Source: Streptomyces olivochromogenes
GTDB taxonomy: Bacteria > Actinomycetota > Actinomycetes > Streptomycetales > Streptomycetaceae
Assembly (NCBI RefSeq): GCF_021538895.1
Contig: NZ_JADDRL010000053.1
Coordinates: forward strand, 1 to 62,677
DNA length: 62,677 nucleotides
Reading direction: 5' to 3'
Every line of letters begins with the position of its first letter. Within the stretch, counting starts at the first letter, position 1. Under the pieces are notes generated by a model. It was given only the letters and a program-made list of their open reading frames with translations, was not told where the DNA came from and ran no database searches. Position numbers and translations under genes: made by a program. This document shows, piece by piece, positions 1 to 8,688 of this stretch.

Positions 1-82
1 GCCCCCGGAGCCCTCGCCGTCACCGATCCCGCCCGGCCCGGAGCCGGTACCGAGCCCGGAACCGGGGCCACCGCTCACGTGA
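1..82 (+). CDS. C-terminal tail of a proline-rich protein (partial)
   Basis: The gene starts before the window. In the frame beginning at base 2 the sequence reads as a Pro/Glu/Ser-rich tail of 26 residues (PPEPSPSPIPPGPEPVPSP, then EPGPPLT) and stops at TGA 80-82. Such tails are common at the end of secreted or membrane-anchored Streptomyces proteins. The part visible here carries no domain, so no function can be given. It converges on gnd. The call rests only on the clean Pro-rich frame; a non-coding explanation is possible. Confidence 0.4.
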   Translation, partial: PPEPSPSPIPPGPEPVPSPEPGPPLT

Positions 83-141
83 ACGTGGGTGCGGCCAAAT
101 CCCGGCAGGCCCGGGCGCGGTCACCCGACACCCGCGCCACC

Positions 142-225
142 GGGCCGCCCGGGGGCATCCACCGCCACCGGGCCGCCCGGGGGCATCCACCGCCACCGGG
201 CCGCCCGAGGGCATCCACCGCCCCC
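142..225. repeat. Three tandem 28-bp repeats 3' of gnd
   Basis: Three head-to-tail copies of a 28-bp unit lie at 142-169, 170-197 and 198-225. The unit begins GGGCCGCCCG and contains GGGCATCCACC. The first two copies are identical and the third has two changes. The array ends 16 bp from the gnd stop codon, in the gap between two converging genes. Function is unknown; such arrays often vary in copy number between strains. Another 28-bp-period array with a different unit lies at 31919-32199. Confidence 0.85.
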
Positions 226-241
226 GGGCGAACAGCGGCGA

Positions 242-1681
242 CTAGGCCGTGACCTCCGAGCGGTCCCCGCCCCACAGCGTGTGGAAGGACCCGTCCCGGT
301 CCACACGCCGGTAGGTGTGCGCACCGAAGAAGTCCCGCTGGCCCTGGGTGAGCGCCGCGGGCAGCCGCTCGGCACGCAGGGCGTCGTAGTAGGCGAGCGC
401 CGCGGCGAAGCCGGGCGTCGGCACGCCCTGCCGGGTCGCCGCGATCAGCACCTCGCGCCAGTCGTCCTGCGCCGCCGCGATCTCCTGCGCGAACGTCTCG
501 TCGGACAGCAGGCTCGGCAGGTCCGCGCGGGCGTCGTACGCGGCGCGGATGCGGTCCAGGAAGGCCGCGCGGATGATGCAGCCGCCGCGCCAGATGGCGG
601 AGACCGCGCCGAGGTCGATGTTCCAGTCGTACTCGTCGCTGCCGGCGGCGATCTCGTGGAAGCCCTGCGTGTAGGACACGATCTTCGAGGCGTACAGCGC
701 CTGCTCCACGCGGTCGGCGAAGGCGGCCGCCTCCGACTCGCTCAGCGGGGCGGGCTTCGGCCCGGCCAGGCCCCGCGAGGCCTCGCGCAGCGCCGCGTGG
801 CCGGACAGGGAGCGGGCGAACACCGCCTCCGCGATGCCCGACACCGGGACGCCGAGGTCGAGGGCGATCTGGACGGTCCAGCGGCCGGTGCCCTTCTGCT
901 CGGCCTGGTCCACCACCACGTCCACGAACGGCTTGCCCGTGGCCGCGTCCACGTGCGACAGCACCTCGGCGGTGATCTCGATCAGGTAGGAGTCGAGCCG
1001 GCCCGTGTTCCAGGTGCGGAAGATGTCCGCGATCTGCGCGGGGGAGTACCCGGCCACATCGCGCAGCAGCTGGTACGCCTCGCCGATCAGCTGCATGTCG
1101 GCGTACTCGATGCCGTTGTGCACCATCTTCACGAAGTGACCGGCGCCGTCCGGGCCGACGTGCGTGACACACGGGGCGCCGTCCGCGGCCTTGGCGGAGA
1201 TCTTCTCCAGCATCGGGCCGAGCGAGTCGTAGGACTCCTTCGGGCCGCCGGGCATGATGCTCGGCCCGTGCAGGGCGCCCTCCTCGCCGCCGGAGACGCC
1301 CATGCCGACGAAGTGGATGCCCTGCTCGCGCAGCGCCTTCTCCCGGCGGCGGGTGTCCGCGAAGTGCGCGTTGCCACCGTCGATGATCATGTCGCCGGGC
1401 TCCAGGAGCGGGGCGAACTCCTCGATCACGGCGTCGGTCGGACCGCCCGCCTTGACCATGATGACGAGCCGGCGCGGCCGCTCCAGCGCCGCCACGAACT
1501 CCTTGGCGGTCTCGGCCGCGATGAAGTCGCCCTCGTTCCCGAACTCCTCCACCAGCGCGTGCGTCCGCGACGACGTCCGGTTGTGCACCGCGACCGTGTA
1601 GCCGTTGCGGGCGAAATTCCGGGCGAGGTTACGGCCCATGACCGCGAGACCCGTGACGCCGATCTGCGCTGAAGTGCTCAT
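242..1681 (-). CDS. gnd: 6-phosphogluconate dehydrogenase, decarboxylating (NADP-dependent)
   Basis: This cytoplasmic enzyme of the oxidative pentose phosphate pathway converts 6-phosphogluconate plus NADP+ to ribulose 5-phosphate, CO2 and NADPH. The 479 residues match the long, homodimeric form of the family. The N-terminal Rossmann motif is GLAVMGRNLARN (about residues 10-21). The substrate-site signature GVSGGEEGALHGPSIMPGG is at about 128-146, and the catalytic-lysine segment KMVHNGIEY follows. The tail RRVDRDGSFHTLW is typical of the family. ATG at 1681 is preceded on the minus strand by GAGGAGCAGG. Streptomyces usually carry two gnd paralogues; this one is not next to zwf. Confidence 0.95.
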   Translation of the reverse strand: MSTSAQIGVTGLAVMGRNLARNFARNGYTVAVHNRTSSRTHALVEEFGNEGDFIAAETAKEFVAALERPRRLVIMVKAGGPTDAVIEEFAPLLEPGDMIIDGGNAHFADTRRREKALREQGIHFVGMGVSGGEEGALHGPSIMPGGPKESYDSLGPMLEKISAKAADGAPCVTHVGPDGAGHFVKMVHNGIEYADMQLIGEAYQLLRDVAGYSPAQIADIFRTWNTGRLDSYLIEITAEVLSHVDAATGKPFVDVVVDQAEQKGTGRWTVQIALDLGVPVSGIAEAVFARSLSGHAALREASRGLAGPKPAPLSESEAAAFADRVEQALYASKIVSYTQGFHEIAAGSDEYDWNIDLGAVSAIWRGGCIIRAAFLDRIRAAYDARADLPSLLSDETFAQEIAAAQDDWREVLIAATRQGVPTPGFAAALAYYDALRAERLPAALTQGQRDFFGAHTYRRVDRDGSFHTLWGGDRSEVTA

Positions 1682-2002
1682 ACCGCCTGCTCCTCAGGGA
1701 TCCCAGCGGATCCCGTAGATCCTGCACAGTAGATGCTGCGAAAAGGTGGTGCCGGTAGTGCTGAGTATTGCCGTACTGCCGCTGCGACCATCCTGACGTG
1801 CCGGTACGGCGAGCGCACATCCGACCCGCCAGGCTTGATTACGCACGGAAGACCCCCCACGCCTCAGCTGCTTCGGGTGATCCGGCCAACGAGGGCCGAT
1901 TCCTGGCCACTTGTGGTATCCGGGCGACCGATTGCCGTCTTGTCATGGCCTGTTCGCAGCGCTTACTTTTGCCCCTCCTGACGCATGTCGAGGGGGCTTT
2001 CC
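1682..2002 (+). promoter_or_regulatory. Intergenic region and leader between gnd and the rpf-type gene
   Basis: These 321 bp separate divergent genes, so promoters for both must lie here. On the plus strand, roughly 1855-1945 has a compact structured appearance: a GGGTGATCC element, a GGCC/GGCC hairpin (about 1881-1899) and a GGTATCCGGG element. Several Streptomyces rpf genes are controlled by a c-di-AMP (ydaO) riboswitch, and GGGTGATCC resembles part of that aptamer. I cannot find the conserved CCGACAGCTAAC-type 3' element, so I do not call a riboswitch. GAGGGGG at 1990-1996 is the ribosome site for the start at 2003. Confidence 0.35.
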
Positions 2003-3232
2003 ATGGCCGCAAGCGGCCGGCACCGCCGGTACCAGCCGAACAGGATCAACCGCGCCTCGCTCACCGTCACGGCGGGCGGCGCCGGCATCGCGATCCCGCT
2101 GGTCGCCGCCGGGACCGCCGACGCGGCCGACGCGGCCACCTGGAACAAGGTCGCCGCCTGCGAGTCGAGCGGCAACTGGAGCATCAACACCGGCAACGGC
2201 TATTACGGCGGACTCCAGTTCACCCAGTCCACCTGGGAGGCCTACGGCGGCACCAGGTACGCCCCGCGCGCGGACCTGGCCACCCGGGACCAGCAGATCG
2301 CCGTCGCCGAGAAGGTGCTCGACGGGCAGGGACCCGGTGCCTGGCCGGTGTGTTCGGTGCGCGCCGGGCTCACCGCGGGCGGCGACACCCCCGGCCTGCA
2401 CACGGAGAGCACCGCCACGCGCCCCGCCACGCACACGGCCGCGCGTCCGGCCAAGAGCTCCGTACGGGACGTACAGCCGCAGAACACGCCGCAGTCGCGG
2501 GCGGGCCGGGCGGAGATGTACACGGTCGTGCACGGCGACACGCTCTCCGGCATCGCCCGGGACGAGCACGTCCAGGGCGGCTGGCAGCGGCTGTACGCCG
2601 GCAATCGCACGACGGTCGGGCCGGACCCCGACCTGATCCTGCCGGGGCAGCGGCTGAACCTGCGGGGCGGGGCCGCCCCGGCGGCCGACACGCACGCCCC
2701 GGCCGCGCCCTCGAAGTCCGCGAAGTCCTCGAAGTCCTCTACGACGAAGCCGAGGAAGACCCACAAGCCCTCGCCCGGGACCCACACGACCTCCACGCAC
2801 CACACCCACGCGCCGTCGACGAGCGGCCACTCCATGGTCGCTCCGGTGCACGCCGCCCTGGGCACCCCGTACCGGGTGGCGGGGTCGCACTGGTCGAAGG
2901 GCTACCACACCGGGGTCGACTTCCCGGTGCCCACCGGCACCTCCGTCAAGGCCGTCGCGGCCGGCCACGTGGTCGCCGCCGGCTGGGGCGGCTCCTTCGG
3001 CTACCAGGTGGTCATCCGGCACGCCGACGGCCGCTACACCCAGTACGCCCACCTGTCGGCCATCTCCGTGCGGGCCGGGCAGAGCGTCACGGCGGGGCAG
3101 CGCCTCGGCCGCTCGGGGTCGACCGGAAACGCCACGGGCCCGCATCTGCACTTCGAGGTGCGGACGGGGCCCGGTTTCGGCACGGACATCGACCCGGTGG
3201 CGTACCTCCGGGCCGGCGGCGTCAGGATTTGA
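2003..3232 (+). CDS. Resuscitation-promoting factor-like lytic transglycosylase with LysM and M23 domains
   Basis: This is a secreted peptidoglycan hydrolase of 409 residues. A signal peptide (GRHRRYQPNR, then a hydrophobic stretch ending AAGTADA) is followed by an Rpf transglycosylase domain (about 45-120) with the catalytic-Glu segment ACESSGNW and GYYGGLQFT. Next come a LysM module (YTVVHGDTLSGIA, about 172-220), a Ser/Thr/Lys/Pro linker, and a C-terminal M23 endopeptidase domain (HTGVDFPVPTG, with HLHFEV near the end). Rpf, LysM and M23 together predict cleavage of both glycan and peptide, as in spore germination and outgrowth. ATG 2003 has GAGGGGG upstream; an ATG at 1985 has no good site. 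It may correspond to S. coelicolor rpfD, unverified. The 3' end overlaps the converging gene by 11 bp. Confidence 0.9.
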   Translation: MAASGRHRRYQPNRINRASLTVTAGGAGIAIPLVAAGTADAADAATWNKVAACESSGNWSINTGNGYYGGLQFTQSTWEAYGGTRYAPRADLATRDQQIAVAEKVLDGQGPGAWPVCSVRAGLTAGGDTPGLHTESTATRPATHTAARPAKSSVRDVQPQNTPQSRAGRAEMYTVVHGDTLSGIARDEHVQGGWQRLYAGNRTTVGPDPDLILPGQRLNLRGGAAPAADTHAPAAPSKSAKSSKSSTTKPRKTHKPSPGTHTTSTHHTHAPSTSGHSMVAPVHAALGTPYRVAGSHWSKGYHTGVDFPVPTGTSVKAVAAGHVVAAGWGGSFGYQVVIRHADGRYTQYAHLSAISVRAGQSVTAGQRLGRSGSTGNATGPHLHFEVRTGPGFGTDIDPVAYLRAGGVRI

Positions 3233-4364
3233 CCCGCGAACGGCGCCGGTCCAGGACGGGGAGCGGCACGTACAGCCCGGTGTAGAAGGCGTTGTAGGGG
3301 GCCTGGAGGCCGTAGACGTACGCCGGGTCGGGAACCTCCTCGCGGGCCGTGTCCGGCTCCGAGGCGACCCGCTGGTGGGGCAGGGTGACGAGCGCCTCCC
3401 CGACCGGCTCCCCGGCCCGTACGGGGACCGCGACGGTGGTCGCGGGCTCGGCGAGGGCGAGCTCCTGCGGGATGGTGGTCCCGGCGATCCCGGTCCCGGC
3501 CTCGGGCAGCGCCTGCGTCCCGGTCGTCTCCGGGGCGCTCTGCAGCCGCTCCGTGGTCAGCAGGATCAGACCGCCCGCCGCCACCACACCGCAGCTCAGC
3601 GCGAGCGCGGTGCCCGTGGAGCCGTAGCGGAAGGTCTCGCCGAACATGGTGATGCCGACCGCGGCGGCCAGCACCGGGTTCACCACCGTCAGCGTGGCGA
3701 GCGGCGCGGCCAGGCCGCCGCCCCGGTAGGAGGCCTGCGACAGCAGCACGCCGGCGACCGCGAACACGCCGATCACGGCCAGGGACGGCACCTCGGTGAG
3801 CGAGACGCCGCCGGTCCAGTCGACCGCGACGGTCTTGGTGAACACCGAGGACATGCCGAAGGCTATGCCGGACGCGGTGGCGAGCAGGACGCTGCGCACC
3901 GCCGGGTGCCGGTGCGCGGCCCGGCCTGCGAGCATCAGGGCCACGACCGCGCCGCCGGTGACCAGTGCCACGGCCACGCGCTGCGCCGGATCGAGGGAGT
4001 GCCCGTCGGCGGTGCCGACCAAGGACAGCAGGCCGGCCAGGCCGACCGTCGCCATGATCGCGCCCCGCCAGGCGGTCGCCCCGGCCTTGCGGCCGACGAA
4101 GAGGGCCGCCATGGGCAGCGCGAACACGATCGTCAGGGCACCCAGCGGCTGCACCAGGCTGAGCGGGCCGTAGGCCAGCGCCACCACGTGCAGGAGTCCG
4201 CCGAGCCCGTTCAGCGCCACCGCCGCCCACCAGCTCGGCCTGCGCAGCGGCGCGTACTGCCCGTCGGGGGAGGACACCGCGACCTGCTCCTGCACGATCG
4301 CTCCGCCCGCGTACGCGACGGCGGAGACGAACGACAGCACCACGGACAACGCGAGGGCACTCAT
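3222..4364 (-). CDS. DMT-superfamily (EamA/NIPA-like) membrane transporter
   Basis: The product is a 380-residue polytopic membrane protein. Two half-repeats of hydrophobic helices (for example ALNGLGGLLHVVALAYGPL, then PLGALTIVFALPMAALFVG) are typical of the drug/metabolite transporter superfamily. The C-terminus is a hydrophilic tail rich in Tyr and Arg. The start at 4364 is preceded by GAGGAG; an open frame extends upstream to 4553 but lacks a comparable site. The substrate cannot be told from sequence. It is transcribed away from the FhuF-like gene, with about 230 bp of shared promoter space between them. Confidence 0.8.
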   Translation of the reverse strand: MSALALSVVLSFVSAVAYAGGAIVQEQVAVSSPDGQYAPLRRPSWWAAVALNGLGGLLHVVALAYGPLSLVQPLGALTIVFALPMAALFVGRKAGATAWRGAIMATVGLAGLLSLVGTADGHSLDPAQRVAVALVTGGAVVALMLAGRAAHRHPAVRSVLLATASGIAFGMSSVFTKTVAVDWTGGVSLTEVPSLAVIGVFAVAGVLLSQASYRGGGLAAPLATLTVVNPVLAAAVGITMFGETFRYGSTGTALALSCGVVAAGGLILLTTERLQSAPETTGTQALPEAGTGIAGTTIPQELALAEPATTVAVPVRAGEPVGEALVTLPHQRVASEPDTAREEVPDPAYVYGLQAPYNAFYTGLYVPLPVLDRRRSRVKS

Positions 4365-4592
4365 GCTCTGCTCCTCTGCGTGAGGCCGGGGCCCTGGGCC
4401 CGGCGCGGCGAACGGTCGGCTTCCATGGTGAACACTCTGCCCGGTCCTGCTCTTCCCGTCGTCGTACCTGAGCAGGCATTGGGTCCTACTGCCGATGGAG
4501 TATCCCCGTGCCTCGCTCATCCCCAGGGTGGGCGACGTCGGGTTGAGACCCACTAAAGAGGGCCTTGTGCGGAGCTGGTACTACTCGACCTC

Positions 4593-5333
4593 GTGGACCT
4601 CGACCCCGATCTCGCCGCCCTCCGCGCTCTCGGCGGATTCTTCGTCCTACGGACGGCAGAAGACAGCGCCCGCGGCCGGATTCCGACCCTGGCGGAAAGC
4701 TATGGACAAGCCAAGTCGGATGTTTACGGGAGTCCGCTGACTTTCCGTGTCGAGGTGGTCGGACAGCGTCTGCGCACCCGGGAGCCACGGGTCGCCGCGT
4801 CCATCGCCCACCAAGGGCTCGCGGCCCGGCTGTGGTCGGTGGCCCTCGGCTGCGCCGCCCTCCACGGCCGGCTGCCCGACCTCGAACCGGCCCTGCTGCG
4901 CTGGGACGCGGCAGCCGCCGCCCCCGACGACCTGTGGCTGACCGAGGTGCGCCCGCTGCCCGGCGACGCGGCCGGCCTCACGGCCGCCGTGCTCGACGGT
5001 CACCTGCGGCCCCTGGGGGAGGCGTTGCGGGGCCGCTACGGCGTCGCCACGGGGCTGCTGTGGGGCAACGCGGGCTCGGCGCTGGCCGGAGCGGCTCGCG
5101 AACTCGACCGGTGGGCACGGGCCGCCGGCCGCACCGACGTGGCCGACCGCGCCCGTACCCTCACCGCCGAGCTGTTCGAACACCCCTTGCTGAGCGCGAC
5201 CGGCACCCTCACCGGCACCCCCTTCCGGCGCCGCAGCTGCTGCCTCTACTACCGCGTGCCCGGCGGCGGCCTGTGCGGCGACTGTTGCTTCACACGGCCG
5301 CCGCGCTCTTCCCCGGGCGCCGCATCTGGGTGA
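4593..5333 (+). CDS. FhuF-like (2Fe-2S) ferric reductase family protein
   Basis: The 246-residue product carries the C-terminal cluster motif of FhuF-type siderophore-iron reductases: Cys-Cys-x10-Cys-x2-Cys at residues 216-231 (SCCLYYRVPGGGLCGDC), preceded by RRR. FhuF proteins reduce ferric siderophores in the cytoplasm using this unusual [2Fe-2S] centre. The rest is Ala/Leu-rich and helical, as in the family. GTG 4593 is the first plausible start; the frame is blocked by a stop at 4554, and no strong ribosome site is visible. No siderophore gene is nearby. The following glycogen gene starts 38 bp downstream, so co-transcription is likely although the functional link is unclear. Confidence 0.75.
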   Translation: MDLDPDLAALRALGGFFVLRTAEDSARGRIPTLAESYGQAKSDVYGSPLTFRVEVVGQRLRTREPRVAASIAHQGLAARLWSVALGCAALHGRLPDLEPALLRWDAAAAAPDDLWLTEVRPLPGDAAGLTAAVLDGHLRPLGEALRGRYGVATGLLWGNAGSALAGAARELDRWARAAGRTDVADRARTLTAELFEHPLLSATGTLTGTPFRRRSCCLYYRVPGGGLCGDCCFTRPPRSSPGAASG

Positions 5334-5371
5334 CCATGAGAGAACCGGCCGCTGAGACCAGGGGGTTACGG

Positions 5372-6532
5372 GTGCGAGTGGGACTGCTGAGCCGGGAGTA
5401 CCCCCCGGACGTGTACGGCGGCGCGGGCGTCCATGTCGAGTTCCTGGCACGGGAGTTGGTGTCGCTGGTCGACCTGGAGGTGCACTGCTGGGGCGAGGGC
5501 CGCGGCGTCGGCGTCGTACGCCACCGTCCCTGGTCCGCCCTCGACACCGCCAACGACGCGCTGCGCACCTTCTCCGTGGACCTCGCCATCGCCGCCGCGC
5601 TCGAAGGCCGCGAACTCGTCCACTCCCACACCTGGTACGCCAACCTCGCCGGTCATGTCGCCAAGCTCCTGTACGGCGTCCCGCACGTCATGACCGCCCA
5701 CTCCCTGGAACCGCTGCGCCCCTGGAAGGCCGAGCAACTGGGCGGCGGATACGCCCTGTCCGGCTGGGCCGAGCGCACCGCGATCGAGGCCGCCGACGCG
5801 GTGATCGCCGTCTCGGGCGCCATGCGCGAGGACATCCTCGGCTGCTACCCGGCCCTGGACCCGGCCCGCGTGCACGTCGTCCACAACGGCATCGACACCA
5901 CGCTCTACCGGCCGGACCGCAGAACCGACGTCCTCGGCCGTGTCGGCCTCGACCCGTCCCGTCCCTACGTCCTGTTCGTCGGCCGTATCACCCGGCAGAA
6001 GGGCGTGCCCCATCTGCTGCGCGCGGTACGGGACATCGACCCGGCCGCGCAGGTCGTGCTGTGCGCGGGCGCGCCCGACACCCCCGAGATCGACCAGGAG
6101 TTCCGCGATCTGTTCCGGGAGCTGAGCCGGGTCCGCGAGGGCGTGCACTGGATCCCGCAGATGCTCCCGCGCGCGGACGTCATCCAACTCCTCACGCACG
6201 CGGCCGTGTTCGTCTGCCCCTCGGTGTACGAGCCGCTCGGCATCGTGAACCTGGAGGCGATGGCCTGCGGAACGCCCGTCGTGGCCTCCCGGGTCGGCGG
6301 GATCCCGGAGGTCGTCGAGGACGGCAAGACAGGTCTCCTGGTGACGGTGGACGAGGACGACGACGTCTTCGAGGCGGACCTAGCACGGGCCTTGGACACC
6401 GTCCTCGGGGACCGGGAGACGGCCCGGCGGATGGGCGAGGCCGGACGGGAGCGCGCGAGGGGCGAGTTCGGCTGGGACACGGTGGCGCGGCGCACGGTGC
6501 GGCTGTACGAGGAGATCCTCAAGCAGGCTTAG
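5372..6532 (+). CDS. glgM: GT4-family glycogen synthase / maltose-1-phosphate synthase (GlgA/GlgM type)
   Basis: The product is a cytoplasmic glycosyltransferase using ADP-glucose. The 386 residues and the GT-B architecture fit the actinobacterial GT4 enzyme called GlgA or GlgM, not the longer GT5 glycogen synthase. Visible motifs are the N-terminal SREYPPDVYGGAGVHVE, the donor-site segment GRITRQKG, and the retaining E-x7-E signature in SVYEPLGIVNLEAMACG. In mycobacteria this enzyme makes alpha-maltose-1-phosphate for GlgE from ADP-glucose and glucose-1-phosphate. GTG 5372 has AGGGGG 6 bp upstream; ATG 5336 would add 12 residues. glgC follows 51 bp later, so the two form a small operon. Whether it elongates glycogen directly or makes maltose-1-phosphate cannot be told from sequence. 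Confidence 0.85.
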   Translation: MRVGLLSREYPPDVYGGAGVHVEFLARELVSLVDLEVHCWGEGRGVGVVRHRPWSALDTANDALRTFSVDLAIAAALEGRELVHSHTWYANLAGHVAKLLYGVPHVMTAHSLEPLRPWKAEQLGGGYALSGWAERTAIEAADAVIAVSGAMREDILGCYPALDPARVHVVHNGIDTTLYRPDRRTDVLGRVGLDPSRPYVLFVGRITRQKGVPHLLRAVRDIDPAAQVVLCAGAPDTPEIDQEFRDLFRELSRVREGVHWIPQMLPRADVIQLLTHAAVFVCPSVYEPLGIVNLEAMACGTPVVASRVGGIPEVVEDGKTGLLVTVDEDDDVFEADLARALDTVLGDRETARRMGEAGRERARGEFGWDTVARRTVRLYEEILKQA

Positions 6533-6583
6533 TCCGCGGCGGTCCCGGGCAGTGTTGGGGCAACCAGGGTGAGGGGAGCGACC

Positions 6584-7804
6584 ATGCGTCGTGGTGGACC
6601 TTCAGTTCTCGGAATCGTGCTGGCGGGCGGGGAGGGCAAGCGGCTGATGCCGCTGACCGCGGACCGGGCCAAACCGGCGGTCACCTTCGGCGGCACCTAT
6701 CGTCTCGTCGACTTCGTCCTGTCCAACCTCGTCAACGCCGACGTGCTGCGCATCTGTGTGCTGACCCAGTACAAGTCGCACTCGCTGGACCGGCACATCA
6801 CCACTACGTGGCGGATGTCCAGTCTGCTCGGCAACTACATCACTCCGGTACCGGCGCAGCAGCGGCTCGGACCGCGCTGGTATCTGGGCAGCGCCGACGC
6901 GATCCTGCAGTCCCTCAATCTCGTCCACGACGAACAGCCCGACTACGTCGCGGTGTTCGGCGCCGACCACGTGTACCGCATGGACCCCCGGCAGATGCTC
7001 AGGCAGCACATCGACGGCGGCGCGGGCGTGACGGTGGCCGGCATCCGGGTGCCGCGCTCGGAGTCCTCGGCCTTCGGGGTGATCACCGCCGGCTCCGACG
7101 GGCAGACCGTCGAGCGCTTCCTTGAGAAGCCCGCCGACCCGCCCGGGCTGCCGGACGCGCCCGACTGCGTCTTCGCCTCCATGGGCAACTACATCTTCAC
7201 CACCAAGGCCCTGATCGAGGCGCTGCACCGGGACGCCGAGGACGAGTCCTCCGTGCACGACATGGGCGGCTCGATCCTGCCCCAACTCACCGGCCGGGGG
7301 GAGGCGCAGCTCTACGACTTCGGCGACAACCACGTTCCCGGTGAGACCGCCCGCGACCAGGGCTACTGGCGGGACGTGGGCACGCTCGACGCCTACTACG
7401 ACGCCCACATGGACCTGATCGCCGAGCGCCCCGCCTTCAACCTCTTCAACCGCAGCTGGCCCATCTACACCCACCAGGGCCAGCTCTCACCGGCCCGCTT
7501 CAACGCCGGCGGCATCGCGAGCGAGTCCATCATCAGCGCGGGCTGCCTGATCCGCGGCCAGGTCACCCGCTCGGTACTGTCCCCCGGCGTGGTCGTCGAC
7601 CCGGGCGCCGTCGTCCAGGGCTCGGTCCTCCACGACAACGTCCACATCGGCCGCGGCGCGGTCGTCCGGGGCGCGGTCCTCGACAAGAACGTCGACGTAC
7701 CGCCCGGCGCGACCATCGGCGTCAACCCGGTGCGGGACACGGAGCTGTACACGGTCTCGAAGGGCGGCGTGATCGCGCTCGGGAAGGGGCAGCGGGTTTC
7801 TTAG
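6584..7804 (+). CDS. glgC: Glucose-1-phosphate adenylyltransferase (ADP-glucose pyrophosphorylase)
   Basis: The enzyme makes ADP-glucose from ATP and glucose-1-phosphate, the committed step toward glycogen or alpha-glucan. The 406 residues begin with the nucleotidyltransferase signature LAGGEGKRLMPLT and AKPAVTFGG. The middle contains FGADHVYRMD and FLEKP, which bind the sugar phosphate. The C-terminus is a left-handed beta-helix with repeated hexapeptides (for example SVLSPGVVVDPGAVVQGSVL). ATG 6584 has GGGGAG about 7 bp upstream; an in-frame GTG at 6569 is weaker. It follows the glgM-type gene, which consumes its product. Confidence 0.95.
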   Translation: MRRGGPSVLGIVLAGGEGKRLMPLTADRAKPAVTFGGTYRLVDFVLSNLVNADVLRICVLTQYKSHSLDRHITTTWRMSSLLGNYITPVPAQQRLGPRWYLGSADAILQSLNLVHDEQPDYVAVFGADHVYRMDPRQMLRQHIDGGAGVTVAGIRVPRSESSAFGVITAGSDGQTVERFLEKPADPPGLPDAPDCVFASMGNYIFTTKALIEALHRDAEDESSVHDMGGSILPQLTGRGEAQLYDFGDNHVPGETARDQGYWRDVGTLDAYYDAHMDLIAERPAFNLFNRSWPIYTHQGQLSPARFNAGGIASESIISAGCLIRGQVTRSVLSPGVVVDPGAVVQGSVLHDNVHIGRGAVVRGAVLDKNVDVPPGATIGVNPVRDTELYTVSKGGVIALGKGQRVS

Positions 7805-8550
7805 GTGGCGCGGGGAGGGGGGCGGTGTGTCTCCTGGGCGCTGAGGGGAGGGAGGGGCGGTGCCCTCCTGGGCCTCGAAGGGAAGAGGCGGCGCATTCCC
7901 CGGGCGTTGACGGGGGAGAGGCGGCGCATCTCCCGGGTGCAGACGGGGAGGGCGGCCGACGAGGCGGCGATGCGGTCTGGCCGAGGACGCCGCCCCGGCC
8001 CATGTGCCTCCCCGGGCCTGTGTGCCTCTGCCGCGCTATTGCCACCGCGGCCCGTGTGCTCGCGGCACGACACCAGTGCTGCAAGGAGCGGGGTGCGGCA
8101 GGCGGGTCGGGCATGCTGCCTCCGCCGATTGCATCGGCCCGACCCGCGCGCCTCCGGCTCAACGCCGCCGCGGCTTGGGTTCCGTCGGCTCGACGCCGTC
8201 GCTGCGTGCGGTCGGTGCGTCGGGCATGGCGTCGTCGCCCATGGCGCTGACGCGGCGGGGCTGCCGTCTGCCCGAAGGGATCTGCGCGTCCTGCTTGCCG
8301 TCGCCTGGTCACGGCGGCTTCGGCCGACGTGTCCTCGCATCGCGACCGTTGCTGCGGCCTGCCTGCCTTCGCTCGGTACCGATGTCGCAGCCCCCGTGCT
8401 CCGCTTCGCCAACGCCGCTGAGGCCGATGCGACTCCACCTCGCCGACGCGACCCCGGCCTGACCGCACCCGCCGACCTCCGCCCCTCCGCTGCTGGCGCA
8501 CCCCGCATGACACCCCTGCCCGGCGGCCCCGCTCCCCGCAACGCGCCCCC
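7805..8550. other. 746-bp gene-free stretch, low complexity
   Basis: No gene can be supported between glgC and the GH92 gene. Open frames exist on both strands, but all are Arg/Ala/Pro/Gly-rich and look like GC-skew shadows. The first 155 bp consist of imperfect tandem repeats. The remainder has scattered short repeats and no ribosome site or conserved protein signature. It may be the remains of a decayed gene or simply repetitive spacer. Confidence 0.5.
7806..7962. repeat. Imperfect 32-36 bp tandem repeats downstream of glgC
   Basis: About four degenerate units follow the glgC stop. Each is built on GAGGGGCGGTG or GAGGCGGCGCAT, then CTCCTGGGC or CCCCGGGCG, then a G-run. They are less regular than the 28-bp arrays elsewhere in the window. 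The function is unknown. Confidence 0.45.
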
Positions 8551-8688
8551 GTGAATCTCGTACGCCTGTCCGGAGGCCGTGAGTTCGGGTGCGACGCGTT
8601 TACTGTGATGTGGTCCGGATGCCCGGGTTCTAGATCTTCGGCCCTCACGATGCAGACAGCGATGTCGAACCATCGGAGGTCATCCGAC

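Noticed and set aside
5372..6532. Calling the glycosyltransferase a classical GT5 glycogen synthase
   Set aside because: Length (386 residues) and the EPLGIVNLE motif fit the GT4 actinobacterial type.
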